Below, piece by piece: positions 23,400 through 31,213 of a stretch of DNA of 64,000 bases. Numbering within the stretch: position 1 is the stretch's first letter; each line of letters opens with the position of its first letter. The stretch spans positions 1 to 64,000 of the IMG/VR virus record IMGVR_UViG_3300032087_004407; one strand, given 5' to 3'. Under the pieces are notes generated by a model. It worked only from the letters and a program-made list of their open reading frames with translations. It was not told the origin of the DNA and made no database searches. Position numbers and translations under genes: made by a program. This stretch comes from a virus.

Positions 23400-23583
23400 A
23401 GTAATTACAGTTAATGGCGCGAAGTTAATTGTTTACGATTTAGATTCCACTTATGAAATTCATATTGTTAAATCAGCGATCAAAGATGAAATACAAGCGT
23501 TGTATATCATCAATTATTTAGCAGATGAAGGATTTTTACCAGAAGAAAAACCAGTAGGAATAAAACTCATACCAGAAAAGTGA
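23389..23583 (+). CDS. hypothetical protein, 64 aa
   Basis: Tandem ATGs at 23389 and 23392 overlap the previous stop. A compact alpha/beta protein (VITVNGAKLIVYDLDSTYEI). The GTG of the next gene overlaps its TGA. Unknown. Confidence 0.5.
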   Translation: MMSEVITVNGAKLIVYDLDSTYEIHIVKSAIKDEIQALYIINYLADEGFLPEEKPVGIKLIPEK

Positions 23584-23798
23584 AAGCATATTCAGTAATT
23601 GACATAAAAAAATCTATCAGTAACCCTCCAAGAGTTACTGAAAAATACAAAGGAACTATGATATACGATCATAAAACTGCTGGTACTCTACAAATTATGA
23701 GTCCAAATGAATATGATGGTTTCAAAAAAGTAACCAGTAGAAAAGGTCAGAGTTCAGTTTTAAGAAATGTTTTAGATGCAGGAGGTAGATTACAATGA
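23580..23798 (+). CDS. hypothetical protein, GTG start, 72 aa
   Basis: GTG 23580 overlaps the upstream TGA (GTGA). A basic, soluble protein (VTSRKGQSSVLRNVLDAGG). It overlaps the next ATG by 4 bp. Unknown. Confidence 0.5.
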   Translation: MKAYSVIDIKKSISNPPRVTEKYKGTMIYDHKTAGTLQIMSPNEYDGFKKVTSRKGQSSVLRNVLDAGGRLQ

Positions 23799-24046
23799 CA
23801 ACAAAACAAAAATTAAATTTTATAGCAGAGCAATATCCAGAATCATTAACAGCCGATGGATTTGATGACGCGATAATCGGATTCGACGCAAGCGGAGGAA
23901 ATGTTATTTATGATTACACTAAATGCTTGAAAATCTTAATGGAAAGAGATAATATGGATTATACAGATGCTCACGAATATATGGAATTTAATGTTGTGAG
24001 TGCGTATGTAGGAGACTTAACACCTTATTTCATGCACAAGTTATGA
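23795..24046 (+). CDS. conserved phage hypothetical protein, 83 aa
   Basis: The pattern DGFDDAIIGFDASGGNVIYDYTKCLKIL...AHEYMEFNVVSAYVGDLTPYFM matches a small protein family I recognise from many tailed phages; its function is not known. ATGA overlaps on both sides. Confidence 0.6.
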   Translation: MTTKQKLNFIAEQYPESLTADGFDDAIIGFDASGGNVIYDYTKCLKILMERDNMDYTDAHEYMEFNVVSAYVGDLTPYFMHKL

Positions 24047-24252
24047 AAATTAAAATACCGATTAATTATGATGAGATCAAAAAAGAAGAAGTTATTGTAT
24101 TAGCAAATTTACCAGAAGATAAATGCAAAGAAATTTTAGTCGAGTTCTTTGGTAAAATGAAATACAAACAAAGACGCAAATGGCTCAAAAATAACTTAAC
24201 AGAAATAGACGTTTACAGATTGGACAATCCCGATGAGTATAACGATGAGTAA
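24043..24252 (+). CDS. hypothetical protein, 69 aa
   Basis: A Lys/Glu-rich alpha/beta protein. It overlaps the previous gene by 4 bp and the next by 8 bp. Unknown. Confidence 0.5.
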   Translation: MKIKIPINYDEIKKEEVIVLANLPEDKCKEILVEFFGKMKYKQRRKWLKNNLTEIDVYRLDNPDEYNDE

Positions 24253-24466
24253 AGAAAATTTAAAAAAATTTATTAAAAAGTACAAAGAAATTAGTGACTG
24301 CGAAATTGCTCCCAATGACTCAAAGATAGGGCATAAAAAGAAAAGCGAGAGAGAATGGCTAAAATACGATAAAGATATATCATGGAAACAAGGAGCAGAT
24401 GAATTGATGGCAGCATTACGAATAGACATAGATTATCTAAAAAAATACAATGAACTTGACCAGTAA
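24245..24466 (+). CDS. hypothetical protein, 73 aa
   Basis: ATG 24245 (ATGAGTAA overlap) is preferred to the one at 24233. Basic and helical (SKENLKKFIKKYKEISD). Overlaps the next gene by 17 bp. Unknown. Confidence 0.5.
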   Translation: MSKENLKKFIKKYKEISDCEIAPNDSKIGHKKKSEREWLKYDKDISWKQGADELMAALRIDIDYLKKYNELDQ

Positions 24467-24773
24467 ACAACAACAAATTTTTGATAAGATTAAATCGGTA
24501 GACGCTGATTGGGGCGAAAAAGATTTTATTAAATGTTGGAATGATATATTAGATTTAAATAAATTTGTTAGCGTTTCTCAAGGTAAGTTAGTTTTAGAAT
24601 TTGACGATGCTAGTTCTGTTCTTATAAAGTTTGTGCAAGATAATAAAGTATTACTTCAAGAGAGAATATATTGGAACGAAAAAATACCAGTTACATTAGA
24701 AGAAAAAAATAATGAAGTTAAACAAGCAGCACAATCAATTAAAATGCTCGCAGACTCAATTATTAATAGTTAA
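24450..24773 (+). CDS. hypothetical protein, 107 aa
   Basis: A soluble alpha/beta protein with an aliphatic C-terminal helix (VKQAAQSIKMLADSII). Unknown. Confidence 0.5.
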   Translation: MNLTSKQQQIFDKIKSVDADWGEKDFIKCWNDILDLNKFVSVSQGKLVLEFDDASSVLIKFVQDNKVLLQERIYWNEKIPVTLEEKNNEVKQAAQSIKMLADSIINS

Positions 24774-24778
24774 TTAAA

Positions 24779-25051
24779 ATGTCTTGGGAAAGAGATTTCG
24801 AGGGAATACCATTACAAGAAAAGCATACAATTTACAGTTTTCTTTTTCGCATTAATGAAACAAACCACACTTACGAAACAATTTGCGATAAAGAGTTAAC
24901 AGCAAAAAGAAGATACGGCAGACATTTAAAAAAATTTGGTGATGCAAAGTTGGCAGAAATAATATCTTTCTGGAAATACGTTTGGGAGAATGGAAAATTA
25001 GTTGACGATAAAATAATATATCACTTTCGCGGTTTACACGAAGAACAATGA
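24779..25051 (+). CDS. hypothetical protein, 90 aa
   Basis: Basic and rich in aromatic residues (SWERDFEGIPLQEKHTIYSF). ATGA overlap with the protease gene suggests coupling. Unknown. Confidence 0.5.
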   Translation: MSWERDFEGIPLQEKHTIYSFLFRINETNHTYETICDKELTAKRRYGRHLKKFGDAKLAEIISFWKYVWENGKLVDDKIIYHFRGLHEEQ

Positions 25052-25521
25052 CTTTAAAATCTGCAAAAAAATTAGCAAAAGAAATGATGCGAAAACATAA
25101 AGTAGATCACGTTTTTGATTTTAGCTTTATGGATTCCAAAACTACATTTGGTATATGCTATGATTCACCAGATTATTTAATACAATTAAGTATTCCGTAT
25201 GTGCGATTAAATGGCAAGAAGGCAGTTCTCGACACGATACTGCATGAGATTGCCCATGCAAGGGATATTTTAAACAGAGGGTACACAAAGCACGATAAGG
25301 TTTGGAAAGAGCTTTGTAGGGACATTGGATGCTCAGAGAAGGCTACGTTTGACTCGCTTGAAGATAACGTGATTATGCCACTAGCACCGTATGTGGTGAT
25401 ATGTCAAAAATGTGGTTACTGCGAACCCAAGTACAGAAAACCGTCAAAGAAACCAAGCGTATGCCAAGGTTGCGGTTACAATAATGGACTTTATAAACTA
25501 ATCAAACAAAATGACAATTAA
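25048..25521 (+). CDS. SprT-like zinc metalloprotease
   Basis: 157 aa. The HEIAHA motif (HExxH) with the following HDKVWKELCRDIGC helix is the SprT/Spartan plan, and a C-terminal zinc ribbon (CQKCGYC...CQGCGY) completes it. Spartan-type proteins cleave DNA-protein crosslinks; phages often carry SprT-like proteins of unknown target. Confidence 0.82.
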   Translation: MTLKSAKKLAKEMMRKHKVDHVFDFSFMDSKTTFGICYDSPDYLIQLSIPYVRLNGKKAVLDTILHEIAHARDILNRGYTKHDKVWKELCRDIGCSEKATFDSLEDNVIMPLAPYVVICQKCGYCEPKYRKPSKKPSVCQGCGYNNGLYKLIKQNDN

Positions 25522-25702
25522 CGAAGCAATCAATAAAGTACAAGATGTATGTATGTCTTACGCACTTGATTTAGAAAAAGAATCAAAAGAAGTAAAAGAC
25601 GAAGCTACTGCAAAAGCAATGGATGAAGAATCAAAACAATTAATTAAAGCCACAAGAAAATTAAGGGAATTTATTTCAAATTCTATTGATGATGGTAAAT
25701 AA
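25511..25702 (+). CDS. hypothetical helical protein, 63 aa
   Basis: Highly charged with coiled-coil character (LDLEKESKEVKDEATAKAMD). Overlaps the protease gene by 11 bp. Unknown. Confidence 0.5.
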   Translation: MTINEAINKVQDVCMSYALDLEKESKEVKDEATAKAMDEESKQLIKATRKLREFISNSIDDGK

Positions 25703-25707
25703 TTTGC

Positions 25708-25736
25708 TTGACTATTGATATGTGTTTTGCTATAAT
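25708..25736 (+). promoter_or_regulatory. sigma-70-type promoter, leaderless
   Basis: TTGACT (25708-25713), 17-bp spacer, TATAAT (25731-25736), seven bases to ATG 25744. Confidence 0.88.
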
Positions 25737-25743
25737 ACTCCCC

Positions 25744-26148
25744 ATGAAAGACATTGATGTACGTTGGGTCGAAAACAGTAAGACCAAAAAGACTTCCCTC
25801 AAGACGATCTCAAGAGAAAAGTACAATGATTATCCAGAAGGGACTGCTACTGTTCAGCTTGAAAACATCAAATCAAAAAACTCAGATGCAAAAGTCTGGT
25901 TTATATTTGAAGGCAAAAATGATGTAGTTACCGAATGGGATTACCAAAAACAAGCAGGAGTATCTCGCGGTATCGTATGGAGAACAACCGTGCAAGTCGA
26001 TTTAGTTTACAAAGAAAACATTGACGATTACTATATGTATATCAACTTTCCGAATGGCAAGTACAATGCACCATTACTTAATGGCGAAGAATTTAGTTCA
26101 CTTTATCACACGGTTAACAAGATTAAAAATCAACTAAAGTTACTTTGA
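25744..26148 (+). CDS. hypothetical protein, 134 aa, paralogue of 26871
   Basis: Starts MKDIDVRW and shares a beta-rich plan with the gene at 26871 (MKDISKNVYW; a G-A/T-V strand then a VYF/VWF-G segment; a C-terminal helix). The promoter sets the start. Unknown function. Confidence 0.55.
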   Translation: MKDIDVRWVENSKTKKTSLKTISREKYNDYPEGTATVQLENIKSKNSDAKVWFIFEGKNDVVTEWDYQKQAGVSRGIVWRTTVQVDLVYKENIDDYYMYINFPNGKYNAPLLNGEEFSSLYHTVNKIKNQLKLL

Positions 26149-26315
26149 AAATATTTAATTATATAAAAGATGGCATCTGCGAACCAATAACAGCAGAAAC
26201 TCGCAAAGAAGCAAATGAATTGTTTATTGCTACATTTGATGTAAAAATAGACGAAGTTAAAACAGACAACGACAAAGATCAATACAAATTTGAGTTTTAT
26301 GAAACAGCAAAGTAA
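26145..26315 (+). CDS. hypothetical protein, TTG start, 56 aa
   Basis: TTG at 26145 overlaps the previous TGA (TTGA). Reads KIFNYIKDGICEPITAETRK and ends FEFYETAK. Its 3' end overlaps the next gene by 17 bp. The compact coupling supports it. Confidence 0.5.
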   Translation: MKIFNYIKDGICEPITAETRKEANELFIATFDVKIDEVKTDNDKDQYKFEFYETAK

Positions 26316-26559
26316 TCGCGAAGATCATCCATACTTTCAAGAATTAAGAAATCCTTATCCTATGAAACAGCAAATTAACAATAAATGTGTTACATCTTCT
26401 ACGATCAATGTAGATGATTGGATTATTGAAGCTAAAAGCGCACATAACGATGGATATACTCAATTATATTACAAGACACTACTACGCGATTTAAAAGATC
26501 GACTTAACTCACTACAATTTTTAAACGAATACAATCATGGCGAAAAAAACGACAAGTAA
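26299..26559 (+). CDS. hypothetical protein, 86 aa
   Basis: ATG 26299 gives KQQSNREDHPYFQELRNPYP at the N-terminus; the rest is helical. Overlaps both neighbours. Unknown. Confidence 0.5.
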   Translation: MKQQSNREDHPYFQELRNPYPMKQQINNKCVTSSTINVDDWIIEAKSAHNDGYTQLYYKTLLRDLKDRLNSLQFLNEYNHGEKNDK

Positions 26560-26677
26560 CAACAAGCAAGTTCTAAACGAGAAAAAACGCAACAAAGGAG
26601 TTCACGCAAAGAACAAAACTTCGTGGAACCCAAACAGCAAAAACTATAAAAAAGCATACAGAGGTCAAGGTCGATGA
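26537..26677 (+). CDS. small basic conserved phage protein, 46 aa
   Basis: A very basic peptide ending KNKTSWNPNSKNYKKAYRGQ-GR. The N-x-x-S-x-x-Y-x-K-x-Y-R-G-Q-G ending recurs in small proteins of many phages, as I recall it. The stop overlaps the next ATG (ATGA). Confidence 0.55.
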   Translation: MAKKTTSNNKQVLNEKKRNKGVHAKNKTSWNPNSKNYKKAYRGQGR

Positions 26678-26859
26678 ACAGATTAAGTGAATTAAACATT
26701 AGTATCCCTCTTGTAAAGCGAGAGTTTGATCGAACTATCAACAGTATTGCTTCGTGGAAAAACCAATACACAACCAAAATGGAAATTAATCTAACCAAAG
26801 ATTTAATGCGATTAACTGAAAAGTGGGAAAAGAAAGCTCAAAAAGAAGCAGGATGGTAA
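26674..26859 (+). CDS. hypothetical helical protein, 61 aa
   Basis: A basic amphipathic helix protein (LVKREFDRTINSIASW). Overlaps the small basic gene by 4 bp. Unknown. Confidence 0.5.
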   Translation: MNRLSELNISIPLVKREFDRTINSIASWKNQYTTKMEINLTKDLMRLTEKWEKKAQKEAGW

Positions 26860-26870
26860 ATTTTAAAAAC

Positions 26871-27230
26871 ATGAAAGACATTAGTAAAAACGTATATTGG
26901 GAAAGAAATATCAAAACGAGACGCAATCCTAATATTGCCAGCCAAGTTATTCCAAAAACTTCTACTGATAATTTTCCGCATGGTGCGGTAACAGTACGTT
27001 ATCAGCATATTACCTCAAGCAGACCAAGCGCGTCAGTATATTTTTATGGCAAATCTTATAACAATGGTTTGAGAAATTGGCCAAGTAGCAAATTGATTGT
27101 TTACATTTCTCCTGCGACAAATGGAGGTTATCACTACAATTATAATGGTCATTCAAAAAGCGATACGTTTTCTTTGCGTGACGTTACTAATTACTGCGAG
27201 TACATTCAATCAGAAATGGAGAATATGTAA
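26871..27230 (+). CDS. hypothetical protein, 119 aa, paralogue of 25744
   Basis: ATG 26871 (MKDISKN) matches the start of the paralogue; an ATG at 26853 is the alternative. A beta-rich, basic protein with a Tyr/Asn-rich middle (GGYHYNYNGHSKSD). Unknown. Confidence 0.5.
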   Translation: MKDISKNVYWERNIKTRRNPNIASQVIPKTSTDNFPHGAVTVRYQHITSSRPSASVYFYGKSYNNGLRNWPSSKLIVYISPATNGGYHYNYNGHSKSDTFSLRDVTNYCEYIQSEMENM

Positions 27231-27385
27231 TGGCAGAAAAACCCAAAGTAAAACCTAAAGCTAAATCTAAACCAAGCAAAAGTAAATCTACTGCTGGCAA
27301 AGGCGACAATCCTAGAAATTGTTTTTCAGATGATTACAGAGATAATTACGACAGCATAGATTGGTCAAGTGCGAAAAATATTTAA
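27230..27385 (+). CDS. small Lys-rich phage protein, 51 aa
   Basis: A low-complexity Lys/Pro/Ser N-terminus, then GKGDNPRNCFSDDYRDNYDS, a G-K-G-D-x-P-R...Y-R-x-N-Y-D motif common in tiny phage proteins. ATG shares a base with the preceding stop. Confidence 0.55.
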   Translation: MAEKPKVKPKAKSKPSKSKSTAGKGDNPRNCFSDDYRDNYDSIDWSSAKNI

Positions 27386-27500
27386 ATTTATTAAAAAATG
27401 GGATTTGATATGGGTAATGTTTCTTGCATTTATAAGTTTGATTTTAGCATCAATACTTATGCTCGCAGTAGCGCATTACATAATTAAACACATTTTTTAG
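27369..27500 (+). CDS. small membrane protein, GTG start, 43 aa
   Basis: GTG 27369 overlaps the previous gene. A basic N-terminus and one long span (LIWVMFLAFISLILASILML). A typical tiny phage membrane peptide. Confidence 0.45.
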   Translation: MRKIFKFIKKWDLIWVMFLAFISLILASILMLAVAHYIIKHIF

Positions 27501-27509
27501 TGTAATTAT

Positions 27510-27722
27510 ATGACCATGAAAACAGATGACTTGAAAGACAGAGTAGATGTAATACTCATGGAATTGCATGAATTAGAAAACAATGCTACAAGATTAAAGC
27601 AATATGCTGCTAAATTAACTAAAAGCATTTATGAAGTTAATAAAAAGTTGCATCAAATTCCAATTCCAAACACTATTGAAGAAGATGATAACTCCGAAAT
27701 GGAGATATTTGGCGAAGAATAA
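27510..27722 (+). CDS. coiled-coil hypothetical protein, 70 aa
   Basis: Heptad-like throughout (LKDRVDVILMELHELENN) with an acidic tail. Followed by an intrinsic terminator. Unknown. Confidence 0.5.
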   Translation: MTMKTDDLKDRVDVILMELHELENNATRLKQYAAKLTKSIYEVNKKLHQIPIPNTIEEDDNSEMEIFGEE

Positions 27723-27733
27723 ATAACAAATCG

Positions 27734-27769
27734 CGTAAGTCTTTGAATGCCAGAGACTTACGCTTTTTA
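27734..27769 (+). terminator. rho-independent terminator
   Basis: GCGTAAGTCT and AGACTTACGC form a perfect 10-bp stem, followed directly by TTTTT. It ends the small-gene unit that begins at 25744. Confidence 0.85.
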
Positions 27770-27829
27770 AATTTCCAAAGTCGTAACTCTCTTATAATCA
27801 ATGAGTTACAATCACCAAAAACACATTTA

Positions 27830-28084
27830 ATGACATACAAAGAATTATTATATAAAATGGCTCAATTGGGTATGCTCACTTTGTCCAATGATAAAGATGG
27901 CAGAGGTTTGTTTTGGGTAGGTATGGACAACATGAATGCACTAGAAAAAGAGTTCGATTGGAAGGACTTTGAAAATATTCATGTAAAAGAAAAAGAATAC
28001 TATATAGATAAACAAGGCAGAAAAATGGAAAAACATACAAACTACGAATATGTTCAACCACTTTTCAGCGAAAAAAATCCTTGA
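27830..28084 (+). CDS. hypothetical protein, 84 aa
   Basis: ATG 27830 is preferred because the longer frame would start inside the terminator. An alpha/beta protein (YKMAQLGMLTLSNDKDGRGL). A TATAAT at 27796 may serve it. Unknown. Confidence 0.5.
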   Translation: MTYKELLYKMAQLGMLTLSNDKDGRGLFWVGMDNMNALEKEFDWKDFENIHVKEKEYYIDKQGRKMEKHTNYEYVQPLFSEKNP

Positions 28085-28109
28085 CATAGACCGTATATTG
28101 GTATATAAT
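28081..28109 (+). promoter_or_regulatory. sigma-70-type promoter
   Basis: TTGACA (28081-28086), 17-bp spacer, TATAAT (28104-28109). It overlaps the previous stop. Confidence 0.85.
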
Positions 28110-28124
28110 ATTGCCCTCTTGAAC

Positions 28125-28277
28125 ATGGAAGAATCATTTGAAACACAATGCAGGTTTTGCGGCGAGTCTCTTAACATACCAGAGGACGAACACTTACTCG
28201 GAGAAGGTCATATTCACATTGAGTGTGAAATGGATTACGAGGAACTAACCAGTTATTCACCAACAGATTTGTGGTAA
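28125..28277 (+). CDS. small zinc-finger-like protein, 50 aa
   Basis: CRFCGES...GHIHIEC gives a C-x-x-C...H-x-x-x-C zinc site. A TTG at 28119 is an alternative start nearer the predicted transcription start. Unknown role. Confidence 0.55.
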   Translation: MEESFETQCRFCGESLNIPEDEHLLGEGHIHIECEMDYEELTSYSPTDLW

Positions 28278-28278
28278 T

Positions 28279-28455
28279 ATGTATTTAAGCAGAACAACTT
28301 GCGATACAATAGAAAGAGAAATTGCTCGCGAAAAATACAAAGTTGTACGAGATTATAAAGTGAGTAGCTATTGGAATGACCCTGCACAACAATGGGACAA
28401 TCCAGAATTAAGAGCAGAAACGATTGCTAGATTAAACAAAAAAAATGCACAATAA
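28279..28455 (+). CDS. hypothetical protein, 58 aa
   Basis: A charged helical protein (IEREIAREKYKVVRDYKV), 1 bp after the previous stop and overlapping the next start by 11 bp. Unknown. Confidence 0.5.
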   Translation: MYLSRTTCDTIEREIAREKYKVVRDYKVSSYWNDPAQQWDNPELRAETIARLNKKNAQ

Positions 28456-28771
28456 AGAAAATTGCTCTGTCTGCGACAAACCAATCAAAGGTAAATGGGA
28501 CAGTCAAATTCACCTAGCCTTGGAAACAGGAGAATTAAAGAAGGATAGTGCGTACAAGCACTTTATACGAGACAAGCACATAAAATGCTCTCCAAGCCGC
28601 GCACAACGCATTATACACCCTCAATTCCCAACCGTTGTAGATAACAGACCACAATTCGATATACGACGAGGTTTACGTTGCTGGACAAACGAGGACAGAG
28701 AAAAGTGGATAAAGACATATACAGAGGCATGGGTAAGATTACAAGAAAAGTATAACCCTAATTGGAAATGA
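28445..28771 (+). CDS. hypothetical zinc-binding protein, 108 aa
   Basis: Starts with CSVCDKPIKGKW, a treble-clef-like C-x-x-C, then His-rich HFIRDKHIKC. Conserved W/R segment RRGLRCWTNEDREKW. Possibly nucleic-acid binding. Confidence 0.5.
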   Translation: MHNKENCSVCDKPIKGKWDSQIHLALETGELKKDSAYKHFIRDKHIKCSPSRAQRIIHPQFPTVVDNRPQFDIRRGLRCWTNEDREKWIKTYTEAWVRLQEKYNPNWK

Positions 28772-29022
28772 AAAACATATTAATTATATTATTAGTATTC
28801 GCGGCTACAATAAGCGCACAACAATTCAAAGTAACATTTTTACCAGATGGCAAGGTTATGATTGCACCAGACTTGCCAGATAACCACAATGGCACTTTTA
28901 CATACTTTGTTTTAAACAAAGAGACACAAAGCGTAGAGAATATGTTTTACAATCATACAGAAGCAATAATGTATAATCAAAAAGTTAATGGTAATATACT
29001 TGTAACACCAAACATTTATTAA
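28768..29022 (+). CDS. secreted small protein, 84 aa
   Basis: ATG 28768 gives a clean signal peptide (NILIILLVFAATISAQQ). The mature domain is about 65 residues and beta-rich. Periplasmic location inferred. Overlaps the previous gene by 4 bp. Confidence 0.5.
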   Translation: MKNILIILLVFAATISAQQFKVTFLPDGKVMIAPDLPDNHNGTFTYFVLNKETQSVENMFYNHTEAIMYNQKVNGNILVTPNIY

Positions 29023-29037
29023 AATTTTAAAAAAACT

Positions 29038-29247
29038 ATGGCACATTTCATTAAATTACATACGGCAGGACAAAACCAAGAGATATTGTTTAACCTTGAT
29101 ACAGTTGTAAGTATTGAACCATACGGCGAACATTCTACGATTATGACTCGCTGGAGTCACCAAAATGTAAAGGAAAGTTTGGACGAAATACAAAAACTAG
29201 CACAAGGACAAGGACAAACAGTTGCTAAATTCAATGATATTGGATAA
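29038..29247 (+). CDS. small FlbD-like hypothetical protein, 69 aa
   Basis: HFIKLHTAGQNQEILFNLDT, VSIEPYGEHSTI and a helix starting VKESLDEIQKL repeat the plan of the protein at 1251. Unknown function. Confidence 0.5.
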   Translation: MAHFIKLHTAGQNQEILFNLDTVVSIEPYGEHSTIMTRWSHQNVKESLDEIQKLAQGQGQTVAKFNDIG

Positions 29248-29523
29248 TTAGTAATTAGTAATTACAAAATATCTTTTTTGTTATTAGAAATTATTATTGT
29301 TGTTTTACTATGGTTTATCTTATTAATATACATAAATACATATAGAGAGAATACATACAAAGAATAGAATACATAATAAATACAATAATAAAATGAATAT
29401 TAATAATAATATTAAAATAATAAATAAAATAGTGAAAAAGGTGCGCGACTTAAATATATTTAAATATACCGTTAGTTCCCGTATTCTACCATAATCTACC
29501 CAACAAGTCAATAAAATAATTAA
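29248..29523. other. AT-rich non-coding spacer
   Basis: Low-complexity A/T sequence with runs of AATAAT. The frames on the minus strand are Ile/Leu homopolymer-like and not convincing. I see no clear promoter, terminator or RNA here. Confidence 0.5.
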
Positions 29524-29787
29524 ATGATAATTAATTTCAATATTTTTAAAGTTTTACAAATTTGTTTTTATTTCGGTTTATTTGTCTTTATGTATTATCT
29601 ATTAGACAATAATCCACTAAATAATATATTCTTTTATTTAATGGTATTATGTATGATAGGTATTGATTATACTAGCTATTACAATGGAGTAATAACAGGA
29701 AGCAATAAAGCAATAATTAAATTCATGGAACAAATAAATAAAAGAGAAAATAAATTAAAAGAATTAGAAAGCCGCGAAGTTAATTGA
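29524..29787 (+). CDS. small membrane protein, 87 aa
   Basis: Two hydrophobic spans (FYFGLFVFMYYLL and IFFYLMVLCMIGI) followed by a basic coiled-coil tail (FMEQINKRENKLKELE). Unknown; size would fit a holin-like protein but nothing supports that. Confidence 0.5.
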   Translation: MIINFNIFKVLQICFYFGLFVFMYYLLDNNPLNNIFFYLMVLCMIGIDYTSYYNGVITGSNKAIIKFMEQINKRENKLKELESREVN

Positions 29788-30239
29788 AAATAAAAATAAA
29801 TTAAATTAAATAAAAAAAAATTTAAAGCATTGATAATCAATGAGTTACGCATTCGCCGCAATTTAATTGCAAATAAATTAATTATTAATTAAATAAATTA
29901 AATAATAAATAATAAAAAAGGCCAAAAAAATTAAGTCATTGATAATCAGTAACTTAGTTTACTTTGCTACCAGTAAAAATACAACTTGCCGCAAAACTTA
30001 ATTGCAAATAAAAAAATTAATTATTATCTTTTTTAATTAAATAAAATTTAATTGTTAATTAAAGTATTTAATGTTTTTTATTGAATTTTAGCTTGACTTG
30101 TGTAATTATATATAGTACAATGACTATCGCAAAACAACCTCATTCTACTAATAATGAGAAACAAGCGGCTCAAAAAGATGGTCATGAATCCAAGGATTAA
30201 TCCCAAATAAACAAATACGCCGCTTAGTCGCCAAATATA
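29788..30239. repeat. AT-rich intergenic region with repeats
   Basis: It holds a perfect palindrome CATTGATAATCAATG (29828-29842) and a diverged second copy near 29938 (AAGT-CATTGATAATCAG-TAACTT), plus paired copies of GCCGCAA...TTAATTGCAAATAAA-type sequence near 29857 and 29981. A similar TTAATTGCAAATAAATTAATT recurs inside the gene at 30461, and AATCAATGAGTTAC recurs at 27800. A 26-codon frame (30120-30200) has weak promoter support. It could be an origin, a binding-site cluster or decayed repeats. Confidence 0.4.
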
Positions 30240-30464
30240 ATGCAACATAAATTCTATTTAATAATAGACAAAAATGTATCAGAATTAAAAGCAACAAATA
30301 TGTTTATGAATTGGGTTAAAGATGTTTCAGAGTTTTTATTGCCAAATAATACAGGCACTACTCCAGAAGAGTTTTTCGAGCTAATGAATACAGCAAAAAG
30401 AATATCAAATAACGTTACCAGCGTAGAAAGTACTAAACATTATATATATCATACAAAACAATGA
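30240..30464 (+). CDS. hypothetical protein, 74 aa
   Basis: A soluble helical protein (FMNWVKDVSEFLLPNNTG). Its stop overlaps the next ATG. Unknown. Confidence 0.5.
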   Translation: MQHKFYLIIDKNVSELKATNMFMNWVKDVSEFLLPNNTGTTPEEFFELMNTAKRISNNVTSVESTKHYIYHTKQ

Positions 30465-30754
30465 AATGCAAAATAAAAATAATTGGATCAAATAATGATA
30501 TATTATCGTTGGGAAATGAATATCGCGGCGAGTTAATTGCAAATAAATTAATTGTAAATTCGCGCATTGAACATCATCTTTCATCTGAAAATATTTGGGA
30601 GTTACGAGATCAAGACTACAGTAAAGAATTGACATTAGACATCAAAGATGTTATTATATGCGATCAATACATCCATGTGGATGCATGGTTTGTAGATGCA
30701 GACAGTAATGGAGGAAGAGTAGAAATGGAACTATATTGGGAATCACTTGGATAA
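30461..30754 (+). CDS. hypothetical protein, 97 aa
   Basis: A beta-rich protein (KIKIIGSNNDILSLGNEY... DVIICDQYIHVDAWFVDAD). Its coding sequence contains one copy of the AT repeat seen upstream. Unknown. Confidence 0.5.
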   Translation: MKCKIKIIGSNNDILSLGNEYRGELIANKLIVNSRIEHHLSSENIWELRDQDYSKELTLDIKDVIICDQYIHVDAWFVDADSNGGRVEMELYWESLG

Positions 30755-30870
30755 TAATAGGTAGTATACTAGTATGGATATACCTAGAAATAATAAATAA
30801 CAATAATTGAAAATAAAAATAAATGAAATATAATTAAATAAAGCACAAATATTTGCTTAAAATATATAGA

Positions 30871-30920
30871 ACTCTCACAAGGCAGGCCAAATACAGGTAC
30901 GACCAAGTGAGAGTTTTTTT
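30871..30920 (+). terminator. rho-independent terminator with long loop
   Basis: ACTCTCAC pairs GTGAGAGT across a 28-base loop, followed by seven T. The long loop (AAGGCAGGCCAAATACAGG...) may itself be folded, so a small RNA is possible. Confidence 0.7.
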
Positions 30921-30971
30921 ATGCAATTGTAAATTAGAAACTGATAAATAATAAATAAAGAAATAATTTGC

Positions 30972-31000
30972 TTGACAGCGGCGGAATTTTTTGGTAAAAT
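30972..31000 (+). promoter_or_regulatory. orphan promoter antisense to the tRNA pair
   Basis: TTGACA (30972-30977), 17-bp spacer, TAAAAT (30995-31000). No + strand gene follows; transcription would enter the GGGGCCCC hairpin and run antisense to tRNA-Lys and tRNA-Cys. Confidence 0.5.
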
Positions 31001-31059
31001 GTTATTGAGTCTCAGTCTCAACGGGGCCCCTAGGGCCCCCCCAGCATGTCAAGAAAAAA

Positions 31060-31134
31060 TGGTGGGTCGAGTGAGGTTCGAACTCACAACCAATAGCTTA
31101 AAAGGCTACTGCTCTACCGTTGAGCTACCAACCC
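31060..31134 (-). tRNA. tRNA-Lys (anticodon UUU)
   Basis: Minus strand: acceptor GGGTTGG/TCGACCC, D-arm GTAGCTCAACGGTAGAGC, anticodon stem GTAGC/GCTAT with loop CTTTTAA giving TTT, T-loop AGTTCGAAC, discriminator A and encoded CCA, then a T-run. Confidence 0.94.
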
Positions 31135-31138
31135 ATGA

Positions 31139-31213
31139 TGGACGCGCAGGCTGGAATCGAACCAGCTCAAAAGACTTTTGCAGAGTCCCGCCTTACCATT
31201 CGGCCACTGCGCG
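31139..31213 (-). tRNA. tRNA-Cys (anticodon GCA)
   Basis: Minus strand: acceptor CGCGCAG/CTGCGCG (7 perfect bp), anticodon loop CTGCAAA giving GCA, T-loop GGTTCGATTCC, discriminator T as expected for Cys, encoded CCA. Four bp upstream of tRNA-Lys, and probably on the transcript of the protein gene at 31222-31500. Confidence 0.92.

Larger units (their letters stand above)
30755..31059. other. boundary region to the G+C-richer island
   Basis: No gene. It contains a strong terminator (30871-30920), a promoter-like TTGACA-N17-TAAAAT (30972-31000) pointing into a GGGGCCCC palindrome, and the 3' flank of minus-strand tRNA-Lys. Base composition shifts here from very A+T-rich to balanced. Confidence 0.6.

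Noticed and set aside
29323-29511. Minus-strand Ile/Leu-rich frame in the AT-rich spacer
   Set aside because: Low-complexity product of AATAAT-type sequence, with no start signals.
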